A stretch of DNA of 64,000 nt. Source: Cellulomonas chitinilytica. Lineage in GTDB: Bacteria > Actinomycetota > Actinomycetes > Actinomycetales > Cellulomonadaceae. The position numbers and the translations under genes are program-made. The first letter of the stretch is position 1; each line of letters starts with the position of its first letter. Positions 46,958-55,646 of this stretch are shown in pieces. The stretch is taken from NCBI RefSeq assembly GCF_016862675.1, contig NZ_BONK01000019.1, positions 1 through 64,000 on the forward strand, read 5' to 3'. Under the pieces are notes generated by a model. It had not been told where the DNA came from. It searched no databases and saw only the letters and a list, made by a program, of their open reading frames with translations.

Positions 46958-47782
46958 TCACATCCCGACGGCCGCCTGCCCGCTCGGCAGCGACCCCCGC
47001 CACCACCCGGACCACCGCTCGCGGACCTGCTCGAACGTCCCGTCGTCGAGCCCGTACACGCTGAGCACGGCGCCGACGGTGCCGTGCGGCGGCCGGCTGG
47101 CGACGGGCGTCTCGAAGATCACGAGGAACGACTCGGTGATGCCGTGCAGCGCGAGCCCGAACTGCTGGTCCTCCTTGTAGACGAGCGTGCCGCCGAGGAG
47201 CGTCCCGTCGGGCCGGCGGGCCTGCACGTGGCCGCCGAGGGGGACGCCGTGGATGCCGCGCAGCCCGGCACGGTCGAGGAGCCGGTCGTGCCGGTCGCCG
47301 GCGTCGAGCCCGAACACGCTGAGGGTGCGCCGCTCCTGCCCGGGCTGCACGGTCAGCGCGAACTTCAGCTGCTGCGCGGACGCGATCCAGTGCTCGTCGA
47401 TCTCGTCGCGCACACCGTCGTACGTGGAGCGGCCGTCGTGGCTCGGGCGGGTGACGATGAAGTGGGTGTGCCCCGGCTCGTGCACGGTGGACCGCACGGC
47501 GACGACGTCGCCCTTGCGGTTCGGCCAGGACAGCAGCCGGGTCGTGGTGTCGCCCTCGATGCGACGGCCCTCGACGGGACGTTCCTGGACGACCTTGTCG
47601 CCCTCGAACACGTGCTCCTCGATGGACCGGTCGAGGAACACGCGGTGGATCTCGTCGTCGAGGCCCGGGTCGTCCCAGCCGTACCAGCGGTGGATCAGCT
47701 GCGGGTCGCGCAGGTGCTCCCAGACGGTCGCCATCGGGACCGGGATGTCGATCGACACGATCTCGCGGCGGTCTGACGTCAT
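46958..47782 (-). CDS. SRPBCC/AHSA1-type (START-like) protein, double domain
   Basis: 274 residues. N-terminal REIVSIDIPVPMATVWEHLRDPQLIHRWYGWDDPGL is the opening of an AHSA1/SRPBCC domain, with ligand-pocket strands through HTHFIVTRPS. The second half repeats the pattern less clearly, with QQFGLALHGITESFLVIFE. SRPBCC domains bind hydrophobic ligands or act as co-chaperone or toxin-like proteins; no catalytic residues stand out. GAGGGG lies upstream of the ATG. It converges on the tandem GNAT gene, 21 bp apart. Confidence 0.78.
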   Translation of the reverse strand: MTSDRREIVSIDIPVPMATVWEHLRDPQLIHRWYGWDDPGLDDEIHRVFLDRSIEEHVFEGDKVVQERPVEGRRIEGDTTTRLLSWPNRKGDVVAVRSTVHEPGHTHFIVTRPSHDGRSTYDGVRDEIDEHWIASAQQLKFALTVQPGQERRTLSVFGLDAGDRHDRLLDRAGLRGIHGVPLGGHVQARRPDGTLLGGTLVYKEDQQFGLALHGITESFLVIFETPVASRPPHGTVGAVLSVYGLDDGTFEQVRERWSGWWRGSLPSGQAAVGM

Positions 47783-47893
47783 CGCTCTCACCCCTCGTCG
47801 GCGGGTGCCCGGTCCGTGCTGCCCGGACGGTTCCGACGGTAGTGCGGGCGGCGCGCGGTTGCCCACCGACGTCGCCCGTGACCGGCGGACGGG

Positions 47894-48943
47894 TCAGTCG
47901 TGGACGTCGCTCCCGGGCAGGACCGCGAGCGCGTCCGGGTCGACGACGAGCGGCAGGACGGTCCCGGCGTCGAACCGGGCCCCGACGGGTGCGAGGGCGG
48001 TGACAGTGCCGATCCCGTCGACGTCGACGCGCACCTCGGACCGGCCGCGGCGGGACGTCACGCCCCGCACCTCCCCCTTGACGGCGTCGGGGTCCCCGCC
48101 GCCCGTGCGCACGACGAACGCCCCCTCGGCGAGGGCCACGACGTCGTCGTCCCGCAGGTCCCGCGCGAGCGCCGCGGTCAGCGGGTCCGCGGCGCGGGAG
48201 GACGCGGCGACGAAGGCCTCGTAGCCGAGGAACTCGGCGACCTCGCGGGACCGGGGGCGGCGCCACAGGTCGGCGGGGGCGTCGACCTGCAGGAGCCGCC
48301 CGGCGCGCATCACGGCGACCCGGTCGGCCACGGCGAAGGCCTCGTCCTGGTCGTGGGTGACGAGGACCGCGGTGGTGCCGGTCGCGACGAGCACGGCGCG
48401 CAGGTCGACGGCGAGCCGTTCCCGCAGGGCGCGGTCGAGGGCGGACAACGGCTCGTCGAGCAGGAGGAGCCGCGGGGTGGGTGCGAGCGCGCGGGCGAGC
48501 GCGACCCGTTGGCGCTCGCCGCCGGACAGGGTGGCGACGGGCCGGGGTCCGTAGCCGGCGAGGCCGACGAGGTCGAGCAGCTCGTCGACCCGGGCGATAT
48601 CCGCGCGCCGCGACGACGAGCGGCGCACGCCCGTCGCCGGCAGGCCGTAGGCGACGTTCCCGGCGACGTCCCGGTGCGCGAACAGCTGCCCGTCCTGGAA
48701 CATCAGCCCGAACCCGCGGCGGTGCACGGGGATCCGGTCGACCCCCACCCCGTCGAACGCGACCGACCCGCCGGCGAGCGGCTCGAGCCCCGCGACGGCC
48801 CGCAGCAGCGACGACTTGCCGCACCCGGACGGCCCGAGCAGCGCGACGACCTCGCCGGGTGCGACGTGCAGCGTCACCCCGTCGACGGCCGTGGTCGGCC
48901 CGTAGCGCACCACGGCCCTGCGAACGTCCAGACCCCTGCTCAC
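47894..48943 (-). CDS. thiQ: Thiamine ABC transporter ATP-binding protein
   Basis: 349 residues. Walker A LLGPSGCGKSSLLR, Q-loop FGLMFQDGQLF, signature LSGGERQRVALARAL, Walker B LLLLDEPLSALDR, switch His VLVTHDQDEAF. The last 100 residues form a regulatory beta domain of the CysA/PotA type (VRGVTSRRGRSEVRVDVDG). It energises uptake by the permease encoded just upstream. The GTG start at 48943 overlaps the permease stop by 4 bp. The TPP riboswitch upstream of the operon identifies the substrate as thiamine or a thiamine phosphate. Confidence 0.9.
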   Translation of the reverse strand: MSRGLDVRRAVVRYGPTTAVDGVTLHVAPGEVVALLGPSGCGKSSLLRAVAGLEPLAGGSVAFDGVGVDRIPVHRRGFGLMFQDGQLFAHRDVAGNVAYGLPATGVRRSSSRRADIARVDELLDLVGLAGYGPRPVATLSGGERQRVALARALAPTPRLLLLDEPLSALDRALRERLAVDLRAVLVATGTTAVLVTHDQDEAFAVADRVAVMRAGRLLQVDAPADLWRRPRSREVAEFLGYEAFVAASSRAADPLTAALARDLRDDDVVALAEGAFVVRTGGGDPDAVKGEVRGVTSRRGRSEVRVDVDGIGTVTALAPVGARFDAGTVLPLVVDPDALAVLPGSDVHD

Positions 48944-50706
48944 CACTCGCCTCCCGCTCCTGCGGCGCGCAGCCGCTCGCACGCCGCGACGATGCCGGCG
49001 GTGAGCACCGCGAGCACCACGGACGCGGCGAGCGCCATCCCGTAGGTGTCGGCCCCGGGTCGCCCGATGAGCCGGAAGATCACGACCGGCAGCGTGGGCC
49101 GGTCGGGGCGGGCGAGGAACGACGTCGCGCCGAACTCCCCGAGGGACGCCGCGAACGCGAACCCGACGGCGAGGCCGACGGACCGGGCGGCGATCGTGAG
49201 GTCGACGGTCCGCAGCACGCGGCCCGGTCCCGCGCCGAGCGTCGCGGCGGCCTCCCGCAGGCGCGGGTCGATCGCGCGCAGCACGGGCAGGACGGTCCGG
49301 ACGACGAGCGGCACGGCGACGACGGCCTGCGCGATCGGCACGAGCACCGGCGACGTCCGCAGGTCGACGTCGAGCCCGAACGGGTGGTGCATCGACAGCA
49401 GGAACCCGAAGCCGACGGTCACGGCCGACACCCCGAGCGGCAGCATGAACAGCGCGTCGAGCCCGGCGACGGCACGCCGGCCGGCGGTCCGTCGGGGGCG
49501 CCGCGACACGACGAGCGCGACGAGGCCCCCGACGACGAGCGCGAGCACGGTCGCGTCGACGGCCACGCGCAACGAGTTGAGGGTGGCCTGCCAGACGGTC
49601 ACGGTGAGCGCGCCACCGGTCGTGCCGAGGGCCGTGTAGTGGTCCAGCCCCCAGCGGTCGCCGACCCGCAGCGACCGGACGACGAGGTTCACGAGGGGCA
49701 GCGCGAGGAGCGCGACGACGACGGCCGTGACGGCCGCGGCGGCGAGCGCGGGTGCGTGCCCGTCGCCCCGTGGCCTCCCGGCGGGCCGGCGCAGCGTGAG
49801 CGCCCGGACGGTCTGGGACGGGGCGCCCAGCGCGAGCGCCCGCTCCTGGCGGGACCGGGCCCGGCCCGCGACGACGAGGACCCCGGCGACGACGACGAGC
49901 TGCACGACCGACAGCACGGCGGCCGCGCGCAGGTCGAGGAACTGCGTCGTCTGGATCCAGATCTCCGTCTCGATCGTGCCGAACTGCAGCCCGCCGAGCA
50001 CGAGCACCGTGCCGAACGCGGTCGCGCAGAACAGGAACGTGAGCGACGCGGCGGACGCGATCGCCGGGGTCAGGGCGGGCAGCGTGACCGTGCGGAACGC
50101 CCGCCACGGCGACGCGCCGAGCGCCCGGGCGGCCTGGGCGGCGCGCGGGTCGAGCCGCTCCCACAGCCCCCCGACGGCCCGCACGACGACCGCGTAGTTG
50201 AAGAACACGAGGGCCGACACGATCGCGGCGAACGTGCCGTCGAGGTGCAGGAACCCCAGCGGGCCGCCGTCGACGAGCAGCGACCGGAACGCGACGCCGA
50301 CCACGACGGTGGGCAGCACGAACGGCACGGTGACCAGCGCCCGCACCACGGACCGGCCGCGGAACCGCCGCCGGTGCAGGACGTACGCGCCGGGCAGCCC
50401 GAGCAGCACGGACAGGGCCGTCGCGATCGACGCCTGTGCGAGCGTCAGCCCGACGATCCGCCACGTGCGCGGCCGCGAGAACACCTCGGCGAACGCGGAC
50501 AGGTCGAGGTGCCCGTCGGTGACGAACCCCCGGCCGACCATCACGACGACCGGCCACGCGAAGAACACCCCGAGGAACAGCAGTGGCACGGCGACGGCGG
50601 CCGACCAGAACAGCACCTGCCCCGCGGAGGGGCGCGACGGGCGCGCGACCCGACCCGGCCCACCGGTCACCGGCAGGTCGGGTCGGGTCGCGGTCGCCGT
50701 GCTCAT
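48940..50706 (-). CDS. thiP: Thiamine ABC transporter permease (fused two-domain ThiP)
   Basis: 588 residues with twelve membrane segments in two homologous halves. Each half carries an EAA-type ATPase contact loop: LDPRAAQAARALGASPWRAF in the first, IDPRLREAAATLGAGPGRVL in the second. This double permease plan is characteristic of ThiP/SfuB-type importers. A basic linker at about 265-300 joins the halves. The ATG overlaps the thiB stop by one base (TGATG) and the stop overlaps thiQ by four, so the three proteins are made together. Confidence 0.92.
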   Translation of the reverse strand: MSTATATRPDLPVTGGPGRVARPSRPSAGQVLFWSAAVAVPLLFLGVFFAWPVVVMVGRGFVTDGHLDLSAFAEVFSRPRTWRIVGLTLAQASIATALSVLLGLPGAYVLHRRRFRGRSVVRALVTVPFVLPTVVVGVAFRSLLVDGGPLGFLHLDGTFAAIVSALVFFNYAVVVRAVGGLWERLDPRAAQAARALGASPWRAFRTVTLPALTPAIASAASLTFLFCATAFGTVLVLGGLQFGTIETEIWIQTTQFLDLRAAAVLSVVQLVVVAGVLVVAGRARSRQERALALGAPSQTVRALTLRRPAGRPRGDGHAPALAAAAVTAVVVALLALPLVNLVVRSLRVGDRWGLDHYTALGTTGGALTVTVWQATLNSLRVAVDATVLALVVGGLVALVVSRRPRRTAGRRAVAGLDALFMLPLGVSAVTVGFGFLLSMHHPFGLDVDLRTSPVLVPIAQAVVAVPLVVRTVLPVLRAIDPRLREAAATLGAGPGRVLRTVDLTIAARSVGLAVGFAFAASLGEFGATSFLARPDRPTLPVVIFRLIGRPGADTYGMALAASVVLAVLTAGIVAACERLRAAGAGGEW

Positions 50707-51833
50707 CAGCCGATCACGATCTCCGACCAGTCGGCGAGCCACGCCTCACGGTTCGTGGTGATCTCGTCGGGGGCGACCGAGAACGGCTTCGTGGCGAGCG
50801 GGGCCCACGTCGCCCAGTCGTCGGGCAGCGTCGCGGTGCTGCTCACCGGGTACATGTACATCGTCCCGGGGATGTCGTCCTGCACCTCGTCGGACAGCAG
50901 GAAGTCGAGCAGCTTCTGCGCACCCTCCGGGTTCTTCGCCCCCGCGAGGACTCCCGCGTACTCGACCTGGCGGAAGCACGTGTCGAGCAGCGCGCCCGTG
51001 GTCGGCTCGGTGCCACCCTCAGGCACGGTGAACGGCGGCGACGACGCATACGACAGGACGATCGGGCGCGGACCGTTGCCGCCGCCGCCGCTGAAGTCCG
51101 TGTCGTACGCCTCGGTCCAGCCGTCCGCGACCTTCAGGCCGTTGGCCTTGAGCTTCGTCCAGTAGTCCTGCCAGCCGTCCTCGCCGAACGCGCCGACGGT
51201 CGCGAGCAGGAACGCCAGGCCCGGCGACGACGTCACGGCGTTCGGGACGACGAGCAGGTCCTTGTACTCGGGCTTCGTCAGGTCGTCGAGCGTGCTGGGC
51301 TCGGCCAGGCCGTGCTCCGTGAACCACGTGTGGTCCGTGTTGATGCACACGTCGCCCAGGTCGACGGCGGTGAGCGCGTCGCTGCCACCGACCGCGTACT
51401 GCGCGGCGTCCTTCGCGGCGGGCGCGCTCGACGTGTACGGCACGACGACGCCCTCGTCGATCGCGCGGGACGCGAACGAGTTGTCGATGCCGTACGCGAG
51501 GTCGCCGAGCGGGGCGTCCTTGGTGAGGACGAGCTGGTTGACGAGCGTGCCCGCGTCGCCCGGCTGGACGACCTCGACCTTCAGGCCCGTCTCCTTCGTG
51601 AAGTCGTCGAGGATGCCGTCCGACAGCCCGAACGAGTCGTGCGCGACGAGCGTGACGGTGCCCGACGACGTCGACGTCGCGTCGCCGTCCGAGGCCGACG
51701 ACGTGCCGATCGCCGAGCAGCCCGCGAGGGCCAGTCCGAGGGCCGCCGCGGCGGCGGCGGTCATGCGGGTGCGGGCGCTGCGGGTGCGGGCGCTGCGGGG
51801 GCTGCGGCCCGGGTGCGAGGACGTGCTCGCCAT
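50706..51833 (-). CDS. thiB: Thiamine ABC transporter substrate-binding lipoprotein
   Basis: 375 residues. Basic N-region, hydrophobic core and lipobox LALAGCSAIG give a lipid-anchored protein; the mature start is rich in Ser/Thr. Binding-protein landmarks are VTLVAHDSFGLSDGILDDF, LGDLAYGIDNSFASRAIDEG, LVVPNAVTSSPGLAFLLATVGAFG and YASSPPF, the ThiB pattern for thiamine, TMP and TPP capture. The ATG at 51833 is preceded by AAGGAGGAG. That ribosome binding site lies inside a hairpin (51844-51864) downstream of the TPP aptamer, so translation is riboswitch-controlled. Confidence 0.93.
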   Translation of the reverse strand: MASTSSHPGRSPRSARTRSARTRMTAAAAAALGLALAGCSAIGTSSASDGDATSTSSGTVTLVAHDSFGLSDGILDDFTKETGLKVEVVQPGDAGTLVNQLVLTKDAPLGDLAYGIDNSFASRAIDEGVVVPYTSSAPAAKDAAQYAVGGSDALTAVDLGDVCINTDHTWFTEHGLAEPSTLDDLTKPEYKDLLVVPNAVTSSPGLAFLLATVGAFGEDGWQDYWTKLKANGLKVADGWTEAYDTDFSGGGGNGPRPIVLSYASSPPFTVPEGGTEPTTGALLDTCFRQVEYAGVLAGAKNPEGAQKLLDFLLSDEVQDDIPGTMYMYPVSSTATLPDDWATWAPLATKPFSVAPDEITTNREAWLADWSEIVIG

Positions 51834-51843
51834 GTGTGGTGCT

Positions 51844-51864
51844 CCTCCTTGGTCATGAAGGAGG
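51844..51864 (-). promoter_or_regulatory. Riboswitch expression platform: hairpin hiding the thiB ribosome binding site
   Basis: On the transcript CCTCCTT-CATGACC-AAGGAGG: a 7-bp stem that buries the Shine-Dalgarno of thiB. The alternative partner of CTCCTT is the aptamer's AGGGAG. Confidence 0.75.
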
Positions 51865-51932
51865 GGGTCGCCGCGCCCGTCGTCCGGTGTCCCCGCGGGG
51901 ACGTCGGCGACGACCACGGAGACTGAGAAGCC

Positions 51933-52044
51933 CGACTCCCTACGCCGGTACCAACCGGATCAGGTTCGAGGGTCTGCGGTGGTCCGCACTCTCAGCGTCC
52001 CGGTGGGCCGGCTGCGTGCCGGTCCGCCTGACGCTCCCCTGTCG
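51933..52044 (-). promoter_or_regulatory. TPP riboswitch (THI box)
   Basis: The coding strand shows the conserved aptamer: GGGGAGC (P1/P2 side), CTGAGAG, the long P3-like insert, AGACCCTCGAACCTGATC and CGGTTGGTACCGGCGTAGGG. CGAC/GTCG closes P1. It controls thiBPQ about 100 nt downstream. Together with the SD hairpin it fills the 344-bp gap between thiB and the DUF4235 gene; the remaining bases (52045-52177) show nothing but the RBS of that gene. Confidence 0.95.
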
Positions 52045-52177
52045 TTCGTCCGCGATCCTACGCCCGCGCCGGACGGCGCCCGGACGGGCGTCCAGACCCG
52101 TGCGGCGGCGACTCTCCCGGTCGCCAGTTACGGTGGGCGGCAGGCCCGTTCGCAGGCCCGTCACCTGGAGGTTCGTC

Positions 52178-52465
52178 ATGGAGGAGCAGTCCTCGCACTC
52201 GATGGTCGCGAAGATCGCCGGCGCCGCCGTCACGATCCTCGCGGCGATGGTCGCGCGGCAGGTCGTCAACCAGGCGTGGAAGGCGTTCGCCGGGCGCCCC
52301 GCCCCCCAGCCCGACAACGCGGACGACGACTCGTCGCTCGGCGAGCTCGTCGCCGCCGCAGCCGCGATGGGGGCCGTCGTCGGGGTCTCCCGCGTCCTCG
52401 CGACCCGCGGCACCACGCGGTACGTGGCGAAGATCGAGCGCAAGCGCAGGACCGACCCGCTCTGA
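52178..52465 (+). CDS. DUF4235 family membrane protein
   Basis: 95 residues with two hydrophobic segments: VAKIAGAAVTILAAMVARQVV near the start and LVAAAAAMGAVVGVSRVLA near the end. W-K-A-F and the C-terminal A-T-R-x-x-x-x-Y basic tail are typical of DUF4235, a small actinobacterial membrane family of unknown function. GGAGG lies 6 bases before the ATG. It is divergent from the thi operon and converges on the FAD oxidoreductase (18 bp between stops). Confidence 0.85.
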   Translation: MEEQSSHSMVAKIAGAAVTILAAMVARQVVNQAWKAFAGRPAPQPDNADDDSSLGELVAAAAAMGAVVGVSRVLATRGTTRYVAKIERKRRTDPL

Positions 52466-52483
52466 CGCCCGGAAGGCGCCCCG

Positions 52484-53986
52484 TCAGATGGACGGGTCGT
52501 CGACCGTGAGGCGCGGCAGCGGCGACAGGTCCGGGACGGCCGGCTCGCAGAACACCTCGCGGAGCACCCGCCGGGCGGCGTACCACCCGGACAGCCCGTG
52601 CACCCCGGGTCCGGGCGGCGTCGACGCCGAGCACAGGTACACCCCGTCGCGTCCGGTGGCGTAGGGGTTGAGGCGCGCGGTCGGCCGCGCGAGCATCTGG
52701 CCGAGCGTCGCGGCGCCTCCGGCGATGTCGCCGCCGACGTAGTTCGCGTCGTGCTCGCTCATCCGGTTCGCCGGGACGCACCGGGACGCGACGACGACGT
52801 CCCGGAACCCGGGGGCGTACCGCTCGATGTGGGCGGTGACCGCCTCGGTGACGTCGACGTCGGAGTACGCCGGCACGTGCGCGTACGTCCACAGGGGTCG
52901 CAGGCCACCGGTGGCGCGGCCGGGGTCGACGACGGTCGGGTCGCTGACCAGGGTCGTCGGGCGGGCGGCGTGGCGTCCGGCCTCGACGTCGGCCTCGGCC
53001 GCCGCCATCTCGGCGCGCGTCCCGCCGACGTGCACGGTCCCCGCGAGGCCGACGTCGGGCACGGTCCACGGCACCGGTCCGGACAGCACGAAGTCGACCT
53101 TGGCGGCGGCGTTGCCGTGCCGGAACGACGTGAACGCGCGGCGGGTGCGGGCCGGGAGCCGGTCGCCGAGGATCTCGACGACGGCGCGCGGCGTGGTGTC
53201 GAACAGGTAGCAGTGCGCGGGCGGCAGGTCGGCGTGGGTCCGCACGGAGTGGTCGGTGACGACCTGGCCGCCGTGCGCGACCAGGTCGGCGACGAGCGCC
53301 GCGACGATCGCGCCGGAGCCGCCGCGCGGGATGGGCCAGCCCGCGCCGGCGTGCGCGAGGGTCGCGAGCAGCAGGGCCGTGCCCGCGGCGGCCAGGGACG
53401 GCACGGGCGTGATGGCGTGCGACGCGACGCCGGTGAGCAGCGCGGGGGCGACGTCGTCGGAGAACCGGCGGTCCCACGCGCGCGTGCCGTGCTCGACGAC
53501 CTCGAGCCCGAAGTGCAGCGCGGCCTTCGTGCCGTGGGGCAGCAGCCCGACGGGGATGCTGCGCTTGTCGCTGAGCGCGACCTGCACGGTGCGCTCGTGG
53601 TCGGCGACGAGGGGGCCGAGGACGTCGCGCCAGGCGGGGCCGTCGACCCCGAGCCCCTCGACGGTCCGGTCGAGGTCCCGCCAGGCGAGGCCGGCGCGGC
53701 CGTCCGCGAGCGGCTGCGCGAACGACACCTCGGGGGTCAGGAGCTCGACGCCCCGGGCCGCGAGGTCGAACTCGCCGAAGAACGGCGACGCCCACGCCAT
53801 CGGGTGCACGGCGGAGCAGACGTCGTGCACGATCCCGTCGGCCAGGCCGAGGTCGAGCGTCCGGGCGCCGCCGCCGACGGTGGGCTGGGCCTCCAGGACG
53901 GTGACGCGCAGCCCGACGCGGGCGAGGGTGACGGCGGCCGCGAGCCCGTTGGGCCCCGAGCCGACGACCACGACGTCCCCGGTCAT
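52484..53986 (-). CDS. FAD-dependent oxidoreductase of the phytoene desaturase/CrtI-like family
   Basis: 500 residues. Dinucleotide-binding N-terminus DVVVVGSGPNGLAAAVTLAR, then VLEAQPTVGGGARTLDL. The C-terminal FAD contact region reads DGVYLCSASTPPGPGVHGLSGW followed by YAARRVL. This is the NAD(P)/FAD amine-oxidase-like family; related actinobacterial proteins are annotated as carotenoid or FAD oxidoreductases, but no other carotenoid gene lies here, so the substrate is open. GAGGAGG precedes the ATG. It shares the regulatory region 54051-54097 with the divergent MarR operon. Confidence 0.88.
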   Translation of the reverse strand: MTGDVVVVGSGPNGLAAAVTLARVGLRVTVLEAQPTVGGGARTLDLGLADGIVHDVCSAVHPMAWASPFFGEFDLAARGVELLTPEVSFAQPLADGRAGLAWRDLDRTVEGLGVDGPAWRDVLGPLVADHERTVQVALSDKRSIPVGLLPHGTKAALHFGLEVVEHGTRAWDRRFSDDVAPALLTGVASHAITPVPSLAAAGTALLLATLAHAGAGWPIPRGGSGAIVAALVADLVAHGGQVVTDHSVRTHADLPPAHCYLFDTTPRAVVEILGDRLPARTRRAFTSFRHGNAAAKVDFVLSGPVPWTVPDVGLAGTVHVGGTRAEMAAAEADVEAGRHAARPTTLVSDPTVVDPGRATGGLRPLWTYAHVPAYSDVDVTEAVTAHIERYAPGFRDVVVASRCVPANRMSEHDANYVGGDIAGGAATLGQMLARPTARLNPYATGRDGVYLCSASTPPGPGVHGLSGWYAARRVLREVFCEPAVPDLSPLPRLTVDDPSI

Positions 53987-54050
53987 GTGCGTGCCTCCTC
54001 GTGCGATTCAAGCACCACCCCGGGCGGGCGTCAGCGGGCACACCTCTTGT

Positions 54051-54097
54051 GGTGATTTAGTCCGTGCGCCTATAGTCGGTGCACGGACTAAATCACC
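54051..54097. promoter_or_regulatory. MarR-type operator/promoter: perfect 17-bp inverted repeat around TATAGT
   Basis: GGTGATTTAGTCCGTGC (54051-54067) and its exact complement (54081-54097) flank 13 bases that contain TATAGT (54071-54076), with TTGTGG 17 bp upstream (54048-54053). The repeat covers the whole core promoter of the SRPBCC-MarR operon and is strikingly A/T-rich. Confidence 0.75.
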
Positions 54098-54114
54098 AGG
54101 CGAGGAGAGACACC

Positions 54115-54540
54115 GTGTGGACCACCGAGCACACCACCGAGACCGCCCTGACCCCGGCGACCGTCTGGGCCGCCCTCGTCGACCTGCACCGGGGCACGCT
54201 CACCTACCCCGGGGCCGACGTCTTCGAGCTGCACGGGCCGTTCGCCGTCGGCACCACGCTGTCGGTCACGCCCGACGGCGGACCCGGCACGTTCGAGTCG
54301 ACCATCGTCGACGTCGTCGAGGAGCGCACCTACGCCGACGAGACCACCTTCGGCGACGTCACCCTCCTGTTCCGGCACACGCTCGCCCCGCTCGACGACG
54401 GCGGCACGCGGGTCACCCACCGCCTCGAGATCACCGGCCACGGCGCCGACACGACCGGGCCCGAGCTCGGCCCGCAGATCAGCGGCGACTTCCCCGAGTC
54501 GATGGCGGCGCTGCTCTCCGCGGCCGGGCAGCACGCATGA
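54115..54540 (+). CDS. SRPBCC family protein
   Basis: 141 residues starting at GTG with GAGGAGAG upstream. TTEHTTETALTPATVWAALVDL is the usual SRPBCC opening strand and helix; FELHGPFAVGTTLSVTPDGG and TRVTHRLEITG are later strands, and the final amphipathic helix follows. Proteins of this type bind hydrophobic small molecules. It precedes and overlaps (ATGA) a MarR gene behind a strong palindromic operator, so it may sense or sequester the ligand of that regulator. Confidence 0.85.
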   Translation: MWTTEHTTETALTPATVWAALVDLHRGTLTYPGADVFELHGPFAVGTTLSVTPDGGPGTFESTIVDVVEERTYADETTFGDVTLLFRHTLAPLDDGGTRVTHRLEITGHGADTTGPELGPQISGDFPESMAALLSAAGQHA

Positions 54541-54971
54541 CCCGCTTCGCGGGCGGCCCGTCGCAGAGCCCCGGCTTCCTCATGTGGCACGCGACGATGT
54601 CGTGGCAGCGCACCATGACGGCCACGCTCGCCCCGCTCGGCCTCACGCACGTGCAGTTCGTCCTGCTGGCCTGCGCATGGTGGCTGGCGTCGACCGACGA
54701 GCCACCGACCCAGGTGCGGCTCGCGGCCCAGGCGGGCACCGACGTGAAGATGACCTCCGACGTCGTCGCGCGGCTGGAGGGCAAGGGACTCGTCCGGCGG
54801 GCCGCGCACCCGACCGACGCCCGCGCGAAGGTCGTCACCGTCACGGACGAGGGCGCCGCGCTCGCCCGGCGGGCGATCGAGGAGGTCGAGGCGGCGGACG
54901 CCGAGTTCTTCGCGGCCGTCGACACGCCCGCCCTGGTGACTGTGCTGGCGACGCTCGCCGCGTCGGGGTGA
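54537..54971 (+). CDS. MarR-family transcriptional regulator
   Basis: 144 residues. Dimerisation helix SPGFLMWHATMSWQRTMTATLAPLGLTHVQF, winged helix with TQVRLAAQAGTDVKMTSDVV as recognition part, the MarR signature RLEGKGLVRRAAHPTDARAKVVTVTDEG (wing), and a C-terminal helix pair. The start overlaps the SRPBCC stop by 4 bp. The 17-bp inverted repeat upstream of the operon is its likely binding site, giving autorepression relieved by a small molecule; the FAD oxidoreductase gene opposite is probably co-regulated. Confidence 0.92.
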   Translation: MTRFAGGPSQSPGFLMWHATMSWQRTMTATLAPLGLTHVQFVLLACAWWLASTDEPPTQVRLAAQAGTDVKMTSDVVARLEGKGLVRRAAHPTDARAKVVTVTDEGAALARRAIEEVEAADAEFFAAVDTPALVTVLATLAASG

Positions 54972-55063
54972 GTCCCGGCCGGTGGTCGGATGTGGGAGGT
55001 TCGCGGCACGATCGTCCCCGCAGGACCGCGACCGGGCCTGCCCCACCGTCACCGGAGGTCGAG

Positions 55064-55642
55064 ATGGCCGAGATCCTGCTGTTCCACCACGCCCAGGGGC
55101 TGACGCCCGGCGTCCTCGCCCTCGCGAACGCCCTGCGCGGCGCCGGTCACACCGTGCACACGCCCGACCTGTACGACGGGCACACGTTCGCGACCCTCGA
55201 CGACGGGATCGCGTACGCGGGCGAGGTCGGGTTCGGCACCGTCATGGAGCGCGGCCGGGCCGCCGCGGACGGGCTGCCCGACGGCCTCGTCTACGCCGGC
55301 ATCTCGCTCGGGGTCATGTCCGCCCAGCTCCTCGCCCAGACCCGGCCCGGCGCGCGCGGCGCGGTGCTGCTCGAGTCCTGCGTGCCCCCGACCGAGTTCG
55401 GCGACGGCTGGCCCGCGGGTGTGCCGGTGCAGGTGCACGGCGGGGACGCCGACCCGTTCTTCGCGGGCGAGGGGGACATCGACGCGGCCCGCGCCCTGGT
55501 CGCGTCGGTGGAGGACGGCGAGCTGTTCGTCTACCCCGTCGACCGGCACCTGTTCACCGACGGGAGCCTCGCGTCGTCCGACCCGGCCGCGGCGGCGCTG
55601 GTCACCGAGCGGGTGCTCGCGTTCCTCGACCGGCTCGGGTGA
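55064..55642 (+). CDS. Dienelactone-hydrolase-family protein with Ser nucleophile
   Basis: 192 residues. LLFHHAQGLTPGV (oxyanion loop), THTPDLYDGH-like strand, nucleophile elbow YAGISLGVMSA (Ser81), acid GGDADPFF and His in DRHLF. Classical dienelactone hydrolases use Cys in this elbow; this one has Ser, as in the wider family of esterase-like members. The substrate is not known. GGAGG lies 6 bases before the ATG. It stands alone between the MarR operon and the convergent Mrp operon. Confidence 0.85.
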   Translation: MAEILLFHHAQGLTPGVLALANALRGAGHTVHTPDLYDGHTFATLDDGIAYAGEVGFGTVMERGRAAADGLPDGLVYAGISLGVMSAQLLAQTRPGARGAVLLESCVPPTEFGDGWPAGVPVQVHGGDADPFFAGEGDIDAARALVASVEDGELFVYPVDRHLFTDGSLASSDPAAAALVTERVLAFLDRLG

Positions 55643-55646
55643 CGCG

